This document shows positions 6,458-13,845 of a DNA stretch of 14,207 bases, piece by piece. The stretch covers positions 1 to 14,207 of the forward strand of contig JAUSLB010000188.1 of assembly GCA_030646655.1 (NCBI GenBank), read 5' to 3'. The stretch comes from Deltaproteobacteria bacterium (GTDB lineage: Bacteria > Desulfobacterota > GWC2-55-46). Positions within the stretch are counted from its first letter, which is position 1. Each line of letters begins with the position of its first letter. The translations under genes and the position numbers were made by a program. The notes beneath the pieces were generated by a model. That model was not told where the DNA came from. It saw only the letters and a program-made list of their open reading frames with translations, and ran no database searches.

Positions 6458-6561
6458 TGAACCTCCCCGCAGCAAGCTGCGTGGTATCGAAGTCCTCTAC
6501 GGCTGAAAAAGTCTCGAAGCAAGCTTCGGGGAATTGAACCCTCAGTAGAGGGATTAAATCA
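6456..6561. repeat. REP-like intergenic element, copy B
   Basis: This is the second copy of the element at 59-165, in the same orientation. It occupies the whole dxs-tlyA gap. Its left arm contains the palindrome GCAGC-AA-GCTGC and its right arm CGAAGC-AA-GCTTCG. The inner segment TACGGCTGAAAAAGTCTCG is identical in both copies. The aligned repeat runs through the dxs stop codon (TGA, 6559-6561). At the other end it supplies the purine-rich GGGGAG in front of the tlyA start. A small hairpin, CCCTC-TACT-GAGGG on the minus strand, follows the dxs stop. Confidence 0.8.
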
Positions 6562-8448
6562 AAAAGCCATCTTAAGCGCCTTTTTGCTGTCGCTTATAAA
6601 AAGCCTTACAGCCTTCTCTATCCCGGTTGCGTCGAGCCCGAGCTGGGCCCTCAGCTCTTCCTGAGTCCCATGCTCTATGAACTCATCGGGCACGCCTATC
6701 CTTCTTACCGGGCATTTTACCGAGCGCTCCTCAAGCAGTTCCATGACGGCGCTCCCGAACCCGCCCTGAAGGGCGTTCTCCTCTGCCGTTATGATGCCGG
6801 AAGATGAAGACGCTATCTTTAATATGCACTCCTCATCGAGCGGCTTTACGAACCGGCAGTTGACGACCCCGGCCTTTATCCCGGCCTTCTCAAGCCTTAA
6901 AGACGCCTCAAGCGCGGGATTTACCATTGTGCCGAGGGCGAGGATATAGACCTCCCCGCCTTTAAGCACCTCGGCCTTTCCCAGAGGTATCTCCCTTAAA
7001 GGCCCTAAAGTACCGGCCCCGAGACAAACGCCCCTCGGATATCTTATGGCAACAGGCCTCTTATAATTTATCGCTGAGAAAAGCAGATGCCTGAGCTCCT
7101 CTTCGTCCTTCGGGGCCGCCAGCGCCATATTCGGCAGATGCCTTAAAAAAGAGATATCGAACAGCCCGTGATGCGTAGCGCCGTCCGCGCCCACGATCCC
7201 CGCCCTGTCCATCGCTATCACTACCGGCAGGTTCTGCAGGCATACGTCGTGGAAGACCTCGTCATAAGCCCTCTGGAGGAATGTGGAATATATGGCCGTG
7301 ACAGGGATAAACCCTTCCTTTGCCAGCCCCGCCGCGAAGGTTAAGGCGTGCTGCTCGGCGATCCCCACGTCAAAGAACCTCTCGGGGAACTTTTCAGCGA
7401 ACTTGGAGAGCCCCGTGCCTTCCGGCATGGCGGCCGTTATGGCGACAACCCTTTTATCCCTTTCAGCTATCTCCATAAGCGTGGAGCTGAAGACGTTCGT
7501 ATAGGAGGGCTTCGGCTCTTTTTTGGGCCTCCCGCTTTCTATCACAAAAGGCCCGACGCCGTGGAAGGACGCCGGGTCTTCCTCGGCAGGGAGATACCCC
7601 TTGCCCTTTTTCGTGAGCACATGGACCAGGACAGCGCCTTTCAATTCGCTTACATCGCTAAGTGTGGCGACTAACGAGGCGATATCGTGGCCGTCTATGG
7701 GGCCTATATAATGGAAGCCGAGCCCCTCGAAGAGCATGCCGGGGGTAAGGAGCGTAATCAAAGAGTCCTCGGCCTTCTTAGCGATGCCGATCAGCCTCTC
7801 GCCTATCCTCGGTATGGATTTTATGAAGGACTCGACCTCCATCTTGAACTTGGTCGCGAACCTTCCGGTTATCTTCCTGCTTAAGAAGGTAGATAGCGCC
7901 CCTACGTTCTTGGATATCGACATCTCGTTGTCGTTAAGGATGACTATTATGTCTTTTTTTAAGTGCCCTGCCTGATTCAGGCCCTCGAAGGCGAGCCCTG
8001 CCGTGAGAGAGCCGTCGCCGATTACGGATACCACCTTATAATCTTTGCCGCTCAAGTCCCTTGCCGCGGCCATGCCGAGGGCGGCCGAGATAGAGGTAGA
8101 TGAGTGGCCTACGCCGAACGAGTCGAACGGGCTCTCGGAGGGCCTCGGAAAGCCGCTTATACCTCCGAGCTGCCTTAAAGTATGGAAGTCCTTTCTCCTG
8201 CCGGTAAGTATCTTATGCGCGTAGGCCTGATGGCCCACGTCCCAGATTATCTTATCCTCCGGGGCGTTAAGGACATAGTGGAGGGCTATGGCAAGCTCCA
8301 CCGCGCCGAGGCTCGAGGCGAGATGCCCCCCCCTTTCGGAGACGGTCTCGATTATAAGCTTCCTTATCTCCCCCGCCACCTCCGGGAGCTCCTGCGGTTT
8401 AAGCCTCTTTAAATCCGCCGGGAGATCTATATTTTCAAGCTTTCCCAT
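6559..8448 (-). CDS. dxs: 1-deoxy-D-xylulose-5-phosphate synthase
   Basis: This is a full-length 629-residue DXS. It is the thiamine-diphosphate enzyme that condenses pyruvate and glyceraldehyde 3-phosphate in the first step of the MEP isoprenoid pathway. Motifs include GHQAY (72-76), GHSSTSIS (114-121) and the thiamine-diphosphate/Mg motif [18 protein letters not shown] starting at 144 and ending near Asn172. YIGPIDGHD lies at 247-255, Glu365 in GIAEQHAL is the cofactor-activating residue, and [15 protein letters not shown] lies at 414-428. The ATG at 8448 has only a weak purine-rich leader (AAAAAGA). Upstream is a 263-base gap, mostly repeat, that separates it from ispA. Downstream, the stop codon merges with the REP-like element before tlyA. 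Pairing with ispA fits a prenyl diphosphate supply operon. Confidence 0.97.
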   Translation of the reverse strand: MGKLENIDLPADLKRLKPQELPEVAGEIRKLIIETVSERGGHLASSLGAVELAIALHYVLNAPEDKIIWDVGHQAYAHKILTGRRKDFHTLRQLGGISGFPRPSESPFDSFGVGHSSTSISAALGMAAARDLSGKDYKVVSVIGDGSLTAGLAFEGLNQAGHLKKDIIVILNDNEMSISKNVGALSTFLSRKITGRFATKFKMEVESFIKSIPRIGERLIGIAKKAEDSLITLLTPGMLFEGLGFHYIGPIDGHDIASLVATLSDVSELKGAVLVHVLTKKGKGYLPAEEDPASFHGVGPFVIESGRPKKEPKPSYTNVFSSTLMEIAERDKRVVAITAAMPEGTGLSKFAEKFPERFFDVGIAEQHALTFAAGLAKEGFIPVTAIYSTFLQRAYDEVFHDVCLQNLPVVIAMDRAGIVGADGATHHGLFDISFLRHLPNMALAAPKDEEELRHLLFSAINYKRPVAIRYPRGVCLGAGTLGPLREIPLGKAEVLKGGEVYILALGTMVNPALEASLRLEKAGIKAGVVNCRFVKPLDEECILKIASSSSGIITAEENALQGGFGSAVMELLEERSVKCPVRRIGVPDEFIEHGTQEELRAQLGLDATGIEKAVRLFISDSKKALKMAF

Positions 8449-8468
8449 TCTTTTTAAAATCCCCTGTC

Positions 8469-8707
8469 TATCAGGATGCGGAAAAAGTCCGTCCTGGCCT
8501 TTTTCCGCTACGGCTTAGCCTCACGGACTGGCAGAACTTCGTTCTTTCCGGCAAGGAAATTTTTCATTTATATAGCTCGCCTTATCACTTCGTGAGCCGG
8601 CGAGCATCCAGACGGCCAAGCCTCACAAATTGCTCGACTTTTCAGTCTCGCAATTTGGCATTCCGTCCATGGATTGCCAAACAGGTTGCGGAAAAACGCA
8701 ACCTGTT
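8469..8707. repeat. Hairpin-rich mosaic repeat, copy 2 (inverted)
   Basis: This is the inverted counterpart of 1850-2107 and fills the ispA-dxs gap. One end is a 10-base-pair hairpin, GCGGAAAAAG (8478-8487) with CTTTTTCCGC (8499-8508). Copy 1 has GCTG/CAGC where this copy has GCGG/CCGC, so pairing is kept despite changed bases. The other end is AACAGGTTGCG (8680-8690) with CGCAACCTGTT (8697-8707), an 11-base-pair hairpin ending 4 bases from the ispA stop codon. Inside lie GCTCGCC/GGCGAGC around a TCAC-TTC-GTGA mini-hairpin, and CAAATTGC/GCAATTTG. The conserved core is 8565-8612. No coding sequence is evident. Confidence 0.75.
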
Positions 8708-8711
8708 AAGA

Positions 8712-9593
8712 CTATTTCCTTCTCGATATAATGTAGCGGGCTATCGCCCTCAGGGGGTCGGCCTTTTTGTCGAAGCTTGAGAGCGACTGGATCGATTTTT
8801 CAACGAGTTCCCCGGCCCTCTTCTTGGATTCATCCATTCCTATAAGCGAGGGGTATGTTGCCTTGCCTTTCTTCTCATCGGCCCCGGCGGTCTTGCCCAG
8901 AACCTCGGTAGAGCCTTCCACATCGAGTATATCGTCGGCTATCTGGAAGGCGAGCCCGATCGCCTTGCCGTATCCATCCAATGCCTCAATCTCAGCTTCT
9001 TTTGCCCCTCCGAGTATCGCCCCGCACCTTACCGCCGCGAGTATCAGCTCTCCTGTCTTATGGATGTGTATGTATTCGAGGACCGGGAAGGGTATGTCCT
9101 TGCCCTCTGACTCTATGTCTATCATCTGCCCGCCTATCATGCCCGTTGAGCCGGCGGCGCGCGCGACCTCGGCGGCTGCGCGTATTATCGCCTCTTTATT
9201 CGCGGATGGGGTCTTGGCTATGAGCTCGAAGGCGGCCGTCAATAGAGCGTCCCCCGCGAGGATCGCGGCCGCCTCGCCCCAAGCCTTATGGCAGGCGGGC
9301 CTGCCCCTCCTTAAATCGTCGTTATCTATGGCAGGCAGGTCGTCATGGATAAGCGAGTAAGTATGGATGCACTCGAAGGCGCAGGCGGTATTTATCGCCT
9401 CTTCGGTCTTTCCCCCGGCCGTTTCGCACGCCGCCAAAACGAGTATGGGCCGAAGCCTTTTTCCCCCGGCAAAGAGGCTATAGTGCATCGCCCTGTGGAG
9501 GCTTTGCGGGTACTCGTCCTCTTTGGGGAGGAGGTCTTTAAGCCCCTTGTTTACTATCCCGGCCTTCTCGGCCAGATATCTCTCAAGGTTCAA
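8712..9593 (-). CDS. ispA: Polyprenyl (farnesyl/geranylgeranyl) diphosphate synthase
   Basis: This 293-residue trans-isoprenyl diphosphate synthase adds isopentenyl diphosphate units to an allylic primer, giving farnesyl or possibly geranylgeranyl diphosphate. The substrate-binding GGKRLRP is at 43-49. The first Asp-rich motif is DDLPAID (84-90) followed by NDD and RRGRP. GGQMID is at 154-159, and the second Asp-rich motif, DDILD, is at 220-224. The residues four and five before the first motif are Ser80 and Tyr79, which influence product length; I cannot fix the product from this. The start is TTG at 9593, preceded by GAGGAGG with a 4-base spacer; no in-frame ATG lies close by. It heads the ispA-dxs-tlyA cluster. 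xseB, often the upstream neighbour, is absent. Confidence 0.93.
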   Translation of the reverse strand: MNLERYLAEKAGIVNKGLKDLLPKEDEYPQSLHRAMHYSLFAGGKRLRPILVLAACETAGGKTEEAINTACAFECIHTYSLIHDDLPAIDNDDLRRGRPACHKAWGEAAAILAGDALLTAAFELIAKTPSANKEAIIRAAAEVARAAGSTGMIGGQMIDIESEGKDIPFPVLEYIHIHKTGELILAAVRCGAILGGAKEAEIEALDGYGKAIGLAFQIADDILDVEGSTEVLGKTAGADEKKGKATYPSLIGMDESKKRAGELVEKSIQSLSSFDKKADPLRAIARYIISRRK

Positions 9594-9704
9594 AGGGCCT
9601 CCTCAGGAGCGGCGAAGGCCTTTGGGCCGGATAATTTTATTCCCAATTCCAAGACCTTTTCTGCAGGCTTAGCGGGCGTTTTGCCCGTTGCCCGGTAAAT
9701 TAAT

Positions 9705-9733
9705 ATGATAACAGAACGGGATTAAAAAAACAA
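9705..9733 (-). promoter_or_regulatory. Candidate sigma-70 promoter for ispA-dxs-tlyA
   Basis: On the minus strand TTGTTT (3 of 6), a 17-base spacer and TATCAT (5 of 6) lie about 110 bases upstream of ispA, just past the csp terminator. The 319-base gap between csp and ispA holds this site, the terminator and no convincing gene. Confidence 0.45.
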
Positions 9734-9777
9734 GAAATGCCGATTTTGGGTCAGAGTGAATTTGAAAGGCGATAAAG

Positions 9778-9818
9778 AAAGCCCCCTTTTAGGCTTTTTG
9801 GGCATAAAAGGGGGCTTT
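9778..9818 (-). terminator. Strong Rho-independent terminator after csp
   Basis: AAAGCCCCCTTTT (9778-9790) pairs perfectly with AAAAGGGGGCTTT (9806-9818), a 13-base-pair stem around a 15-base loop. On the minus strand it is followed by CTTTAT. It lies about 95 bases beyond the csp stop codon. The symmetric A/T flanks mean it could also work on the plus strand. Confidence 0.85.
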
Positions 9819-9912
9819 TAGCGGCGAAAGAAGATTTGAGTAAGCGAATCCGTCCTGCCTTAGTTAAATACTATGGGGAGTTTTAAGTCAGGCTAACGGA
9901 ATTCAAAACCTA

Positions 9913-10113
9913 TCAGACCTTTACTACATTCGATGCCTGAGGGCCTTTGGGGCCTTGAGTGATCTCGAATTCGACCTCCTCGCCTTCCTTGAGGGTCTTG
10001 AAGCCTTCGCCGGTTATCGCGGTGTAATGTACGAATACATCCTCACCGGATTCCTGCTGGATGAAACCGAAACCCTTTGTGTCATTGAACCACTTTACTT
10101 TGCCTCTTGCCAT
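9913..10113 (-). CDS. csp: Cold-shock domain protein (CspA family)
   Basis: This 66-residue single cold-shock domain is a cytoplasmic RNA/single-stranded DNA chaperone. Trp8 and Phe9 lie in KVKWFN, RNP1 is KGFGFI at 13-18, and RNP2 is VFVHY at 26-30. The C-terminus [10 protein letters not shown] is typical. The frame stays open upstream to 10212, but the ATG at 10113 is chosen because AGGAGG lies 7 bases before it and the domain begins at MARGKVKWF. The gene appears monocistronic, with its own promoter at 10254-10282 and a strong terminator downstream. A leader of about 130 bases contains a stable hairpin. E. coli cspA also has a long structured leader that controls cold induction. Whether this copy is cold-induced or constitutive cannot be told. 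Confidence 0.96.
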   Translation of the reverse strand: MARGKVKWFNDTKGFGFIQQESGEDVFVHYTAITGEGFKTLKEGEEVEFEITQGPKGPQASNVVKV

Positions 10114-10159
10114 TTCTTGTGCCTCCTTTTTTCTCTGGAACTTTCTTGCAGATAAATAA

Positions 10160-10193
10160 GGCCGTGGAAGGTTACTGCGGTCCCCCCACGGCC
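10160..10193 (-). promoter_or_regulatory. Hairpin in the csp mRNA leader (possible attenuator)
   Basis: On the minus strand GGCCGTGG pairs with CCACGGCC, extendable by two G-T pairs and one G-C pair. TTATTTAT follows. The hairpin lies between the candidate promoter and the csp start, so it could be a weak terminator, an attenuator or a temperature-sensitive leader structure. No known riboswitch consensus is recognised. Confidence 0.5.
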
Positions 10194-10253
10194 CGATAAC
10201 CAAAACCACCAACGCTCTGCAAAATTGAATGCCCCATCTGTAAAATTTAGGCT

Positions 10254-10282
10254 ATGCTACCAATTTCAATAAACCCTGTCAA
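10254..10282 (-). promoter_or_regulatory. Candidate sigma-70 promoter for csp
   Basis: On the minus strand a perfect TTGACA (10277-10282), a 17-base spacer and TAGCAT (10254-10259, 4 of 6) predict a start near 10247. The leader would be about 134 bases. It lies past the yibQ stop codon, in a gap without another gene or a clear yibQ terminator. Confidence 0.65.
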
Positions 10283-10366
10283 GCTTTTTTTACGAAAGAA
10301 CATAAGATTTGTAAGTTCCACGCTTAATCCCCTGTTTAAAAAAATTAAGGTCTCAGCCGCGCCCTT

Positions 10367-11257
10367 TCAGTCCTGTTCAACAATTTCAGAGAGCTTTACA
10401 ATTTCTATGCCGATCTCATCAAGCCCTGAAACGGTCTCTTTAAGCGCCTCTATCGTCTCCGGGTACGGGTGCCCGATCCCTATGGCCCTGCCCCTCTTCC
10501 TTGCTATGGCCACGAGCTCGGAGATCTGCCCCTTTATGTACTTTACATCGCGGTTATTGTCGAGAAAGACGTTCCGGTCAGCGTTCCTGACCCCGAGCTT
10601 TTTCGCGAGCTTCCCCGCGACAGAATTCGACGATGTGCGGCTGTCGAGGAATATCATATCCCTTTTCTTTACCACCAGCAGCACCGCCCTCATAAGCGCC
10701 TCGTCCTCGGTGAACTTCGAGCCCATGTGGTTATTTACGCCTATGGCGTTGGGCACGGTCTTTAAATCCCGCTCGACCTGAGCCCTCACCTCGTCCGCTG
10801 TCATGGCAGTAAGGAGCGCGCCCTTGCCGGGGTTATTGTCCTCGGCGTCCTTGGGCTCCATCGGCAGGTGCAATATAACCTCAAGCCCGTTCAAGTGGGC
10901 CTCGTTCGCCACATCGCGCGAGTGCCTTAAGTTCGGCATTACCGCTATCGTTATAGGCCCCTTTATTTTCAAGATCTCTTTCAGCTTTTCAAGGTCCTGC
11001 CCCATGTCGTCTATGACTATCGCGACCATGGGGTAAGCCTTCGGGGGCGCTTCAGGCGCCTCGGGCGCCTCCGGAATTACCGGCTCTAAAGGCTTTTCTT
11101 CGGGTATGGAGGCTATCGGGGGCTTTTCTTCATGGTAGGGTTTTTGAAAATATCCGTATTCGAAAAGGAAAAAGACAAAGGCGGCCCCTGCTGCGAAGCC
11201 TAAGGCAAGGGGGCCTCCCCATCTGAGGAGGCCCCTATTTTTTCTTTGTCTTCCCAT
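10367..11257 (-). CDS. yibQ: Divergent polysaccharide deacetylase family protein (YibQ/DUF610)
   Basis: The 296-residue protein starts with a basic stretch and one hydrophobic segment (about residues 15-33), a membrane anchor or uncleaved signal. Then comes a Pro/Glu-rich linker (about 43-75) with a PEAPEAPEAP repeat. The catalytic-like domain runs from about 76 to 292. Conserved features are IDDMG with Asp83-Asp84, His130 in LHLPME, His177 in NNHMGS, Asp205 in LDSRTS and His263 in GHPYPET. The fold is that of NodB-type deacetylases, but the true substrate of this family is not settled; periplasmic glycan or peptidoglycan metabolism is likely. It begins 12 bases after the ctpA stop without a clear ribosome-binding site, so it is probably coupled to ctpA. 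The envC-ctpA-yibQ order recurs in several Gram-negative groups. Confidence 0.88.
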   Translation of the reverse strand: MGRQRKNRGLLRWGGPLALGFAAGAAFVFFLFEYGYFQKPYHEEKPPIASIPEEKPLEPVIPEAPEAPEAPPKAYPMVAIVIDDMGQDLEKLKEILKIKGPITIAVMPNLRHSRDVANEAHLNGLEVILHLPMEPKDAEDNNPGKGALLTAMTADEVRAQVERDLKTVPNAIGVNNHMGSKFTEDEALMRAVLLVVKKRDMIFLDSRTSSNSVAGKLAKKLGVRNADRNVFLDNNRDVKYIKGQISELVAIARKRGRAIGIGHPYPETIEALKETVSGLDEIGIEIVKLSEIVEQD

Positions 11258-11269
11258 TAATGACGGAGT

Positions 11270-12601
11270 TTAGCTGACCTTCTGCGTTACGCCTTTGAAG
11301 ATGTACCAGCTCTTAAGGTACTCAACCGCCCTCTTAAGCTGTACGTCCTCTGTTTCATCAGGCTTGGGTGAATCGGTCTTGAGCTTGTCTGCCTCTTTTT
11401 TCTCGTCCTTCTTCTCGGTCTTGCTTATCTTCTCGGACCCGCCCTCCGCGGCAAGGTGCCCCTCGAGGTCTTTTTCTTTTAAATGCCCCTTCGGGGTCTC
11501 GCCGACGACTATGTCGGGCTCTATGCCCTTTGCCTGTATCGACCTGCCTGAAGGGGTGTAGTACTTGGATGTGGTCAGCCTCAGCGCCGAGCCGTCGGAT
11601 AGAGGTATTATGGTCTGCACCGAGCCCTTGCCGAACGTCTCCGTGCCGAGAATGAGCGCCCTCTTATGGTCCTGAAGCGCTCCTGCGACAATCTCCGATG
11701 CGCTCGCGCTCCCGTTATTCACCAGCACTATCATCGGGTACTCGGGCTGGCTCTTGGCGGCATCGGCATTAAAGGTCATGTCCTGCCCGGCCGCCCTGCC
11801 CTTGGTGTAAACGATAAGGCCTGAATCGAGGAACTCGTTCGATACCGACACCGCCTCCTGCAAGAGCCCGCCGGGGTTGTTCCTTAGATCGAGCACAAGC
11901 CCCTTCATCTTCCCGTTATTCTTTGCGGTAAGCTCCTTCAGGGCCTTCTCGAGATCATCCGTCGTATTCTCCTGAAACTGCGATATCCTCACGTAGCCGA
12001 AGCCGTCCTCGAGGACCCTGGACTTTACGCTCTTAACCTTGATGATAGCCCTGTTGATGGTAAAGGGCTTAGGCGAATCGAACCCTTCCCTCATTATGTG
12101 GATGGTGACAGGGGTGTCTTTCGGGCCCCTCATCAGGTTCACCGCCTCGCTCAACGCCATGTCCTTTGTCGACTTATCCCCTATCTTTACGATCTTGTCG
12201 CCCGCAAGGAGGCCTGCCTTGTAAGCCGGGGTGTCCTCGATCGGCGAGACCACCGTGAGGATATTGTCCTTCATCCCTATCTCTATGCCTATGCCGCCGA
12301 AGCTCCCCTTCGTGTCTACCTGCATGTCGCTATACTCTGCGGGGGTCATAAAGCTCGAGTGCGGGTCGAGGCCCTTGAGCATGCCCTTGATAGCGTTATA
12401 AATGGTATCCTTAGCCTCCACAGGCTCGGCATAATTCTCCTGCACTATGCCCAGAACGTCCGTGAATAGTTTAAGGTTCTCGTATGTGGAGTTCGGAACA
12501 GCCACCACCCTCTGGGACATTCCCCAAGAGGCAAAGGTGAGAACGGCCACTATTACGAGGACCCCGCCTAAGAATCTGGGTCTGGTAAACCTTTTTATCA
12601 T
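11270..12601 (-). CDS. ctpA: C-terminal processing peptidase, S41 family
   Basis: This 443-residue protease is exported: a basic N-terminus and a hydrophobic segment (about 11-27) form a signal or anchor. A PDZ domain follows (about 97-180, starting near GSFGGIGIEIG). The S41 catalytic domain carries LDLRNNPGG (237-245), the nucleophile Ser300 in NNGSASASEI and the general base Lys325 in TFGKGSVQ. The 25-residue Ser-Lys spacing equals that of E. coli Prc. A charged Lys/Glu-rich segment (about 374-418) precedes the C-terminus. Such proteases trim or degrade periplasmic proteins, including peptidoglycan hydrolases. Its place after envC suggests it may control amidase activation or turnover, which is inference. 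The ATG at 12601 has AGGAGG 8 bases upstream. Confidence 0.95.
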   Translation of the reverse strand: MIKRFTRPRFLGGVLVIVAVLTFASWGMSQRVVAVPNSTYENLKLFTDVLGIVQENYAEPVEAKDTIYNAIKGMLKGLDPHSSFMTPAEYSDMQVDTKGSFGGIGIEIGMKDNILTVVSPIEDTPAYKAGLLAGDKIVKIGDKSTKDMALSEAVNLMRGPKDTPVTIHIMREGFDSPKPFTINRAIIKVKSVKSRVLEDGFGYVRISQFQENTTDDLEKALKELTAKNNGKMKGLVLDLRNNPGGLLQEAVSVSNEFLDSGLIVYTKGRAAGQDMTFNADAAKSQPEYPMIVLVNNGSASASEIVAGALQDHKRALILGTETFGKGSVQTIIPLSDGSALRLTTSKYYTPSGRSIQAKGIEPDIVVGETPKGHLKEKDLEGHLAAEGGSEKISKTEKKDEKKEADKLKTDSPKPDETEDVQLKRAVEYLKSWYIFKGVTQKVS

Positions 12602-12622
12602 CTGATATCCCTCCTATTTCGG

Positions 12623-12641
12623 AACCCGGCCCCAAGGCCCG
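12623..12641 (-). promoter_or_regulatory. GC-rich hairpin in the ctpA leader
   Basis: A near-palindrome around CCGGGCC-TTG-GGGCCGG on the minus strand, with one mismatched position, lies between the candidate promoter and the ctpA ribosome-binding site. No T-run follows, so it is not an obvious terminator. Its role is unknown. Confidence 0.3.
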
Positions 12642-12649
12642 GAGACTCC

Positions 12650-12678
12650 ATTATATAATAAATCGATAATAAAAATAA
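12650..12678 (-). promoter_or_regulatory. Candidate promoter for ctpA-yibQ
   Basis: A perfect TATAAT (12650-12655, minus strand) lies in the 83-base gap between envC and ctpA, in an AT-rich tract. The -35 position (TTATTT) is poor. It would give a leader of about 40 bases and let ctpA-yibQ be expressed apart from ftsX-envC. Confidence 0.4.
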
Positions 12679-12684
12679 ATAAAA

Positions 12685-13845
12685 TCACTTCTCAGCGAGC
12701 CACGAGACAGGATCCCGTGGGACCCCCCTCTGGCGTATCTCGAAATACAGCCCTGTCAATGAGCTCGGTCCGGTATCCCCCACTACGGCCACCTCCTCGT
12801 CCTTTTTCACATCCTCTCCCCGCTCCTTCAATATCCTGGAAAGGTGGGCGAAAAGGGTGTAAAACCCGCCCTTATGGTCTATTATCATCACCTGCCCGTA
12901 GCCCTTGAGCCACCCGGTGTATATCACCTTCCCGTCATAGACGCTCTTAACCGGAGCGCCGGGGCGCGCCTCTATCTCTATCCCGTTGTTGAATGTGACC
13001 GTATTGAACTTCGGGTGCCTCACCCTGCCGTACATCGATACGATGTTGCCCTCTACCGGCATGCGGAGCCTGCCCTTCATCGCCGCAAAGCCGCTCGCGC
13101 CCGTTGTATCCAAGGGGGCCTCCTCCTCCGCCCTTAGCTTATTTAAAAGCTCGGTTAACTCCAAAGCCGCGTCTTCAAGCTCCTTTATTACCTTGAGCCT
13201 CTTTTCCTTCTCGTGCTTTACATCCGTAAGCAGGACCATCCTTCCCCTTTGAAGGGCCTCTGCCTCGGCCTTTTTTTTCACGACCTCCCCCCTGACCGAG
13301 GCCATGTCGCCGTACAGGGCGCCGAGTTTCCTCCTCTCGGAGGCAAGCCTTAAAATCGCCTCCTCGTAATCCGAAATTAGCTTTGAGTCGGAATCCATTA
13401 TCATCGTAAGGTACTTGTGCTTCCTCCCGATGCCGCTTGCCTCGGAGGAGAACAGCACGCTTAACGCCTCGCCCCTTTTCATCCTGTACATGGCCCTCAG
13501 GCGCGCCTCGAGGCTGTCTGAAAGCTCTCTTTTTTTCTTTTCGATCCTTTCTATGCGGACGTTGGCGGTATTTATATCCCTCTGTATCGAGGAAAGCCGC
13601 AGCTCGATCTTTTTTAGCTCCTCCCTTTTCGCGGTAAGGCTCTTATTTATCGAGTCGAGCTCTTCGAGTATGCCGGTCTCTTTCTCTGAGACGGCCTTGA
13701 CGCCCTTTTTTTCTTCCCGGATCTGCTTTTTTACGTCCTCAAGGCGCTTCTCCTTTTTTATGACCTCCTGCTTGGAAGAGCGCTGGACGGCGTCAGCCCC
13801 GGAATGGAGAGCAAACAAGAGAAAAAGGATAAGAGCTGTCCTCAT
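12685..13845 (-). CDS. envC: EnvC-type murein hydrolase activator, degenerate LytM domain
   Basis: This 386-residue protein has a signal peptide (about residues 1-19, possible cleavage after GADA). Long charged coiled-coil regions follow (about 22-115 and 155-242), and a C-terminal LytM/M23-like domain (about 262-384). In active M23 enzymes the zinc ligands lie in HxxxD and HxH. Here they are Asn286 and Glu290 (in NNGIEIE), and Gly365 and Tyr367 (in GLYFEIR); only His334 in FAHLS is kept. It should therefore not cut peptidoglycan itself. As with E. coli EnvC, it would be the periplasmic partner of FtsEX that activates amidases during septum splitting. Its ATG overlaps the ftsX stop codon by ATGA, which supports the partnership. 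No amidase gene is in the window. Confidence 0.93.
   Translation of the reverse strand: MRTALILFLLFALHSGADAVQRSSKQEVIKKEKRLEDVKKQIREEKKGVKAVSEKETGILEELDSINKSLTAKREELKKIELRLSSIQRDINTANVRIERIEKKKRELSDSLEARLRAMYRMKRGEALSVLFSSEASGIGRKHKYLTMIMDSDSKLISDYEEAILRLASERRKLGALYGDMASVRGEVVKKKAEAEALQRGRMVLLTDVKHEKEKRLKVIKELEDAALELTELLNKLRAEEEAPLDTTGASGFAAMKGRLRMPVEGNIVSMYGRVRHPKFNTVTFNNGIEIEARPGAPVKSVYDGKVIYTGWLKGYGQVMIIDHKGGFYTLFAHLSRILKERGEDVKKDEEVAVVGDTGPSSLTGLYFEIRQRGVPRDPVSWLAEK

Noticed and set aside
9590..9721. 43-codon open frame on the minus strand whose TGA overlaps the ispA TTG start
   Set aside because: It has no ATG or GTG, does not resemble XseB, and contains the likely -10 box; probably leader sequence.
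10114..10212. N-terminal extension of the cold-shock protein frame
   Set aside because: The extension runs through the leader hairpin, and a good ribosome-binding site precedes the internal ATG at 10113.
11038..11082. GC-rich repetitive stretch in yibQ considered as a possible regulatory repeat
   Set aside because: It is in frame and encodes the Pro/Glu/Ala linker, so coding explains it.
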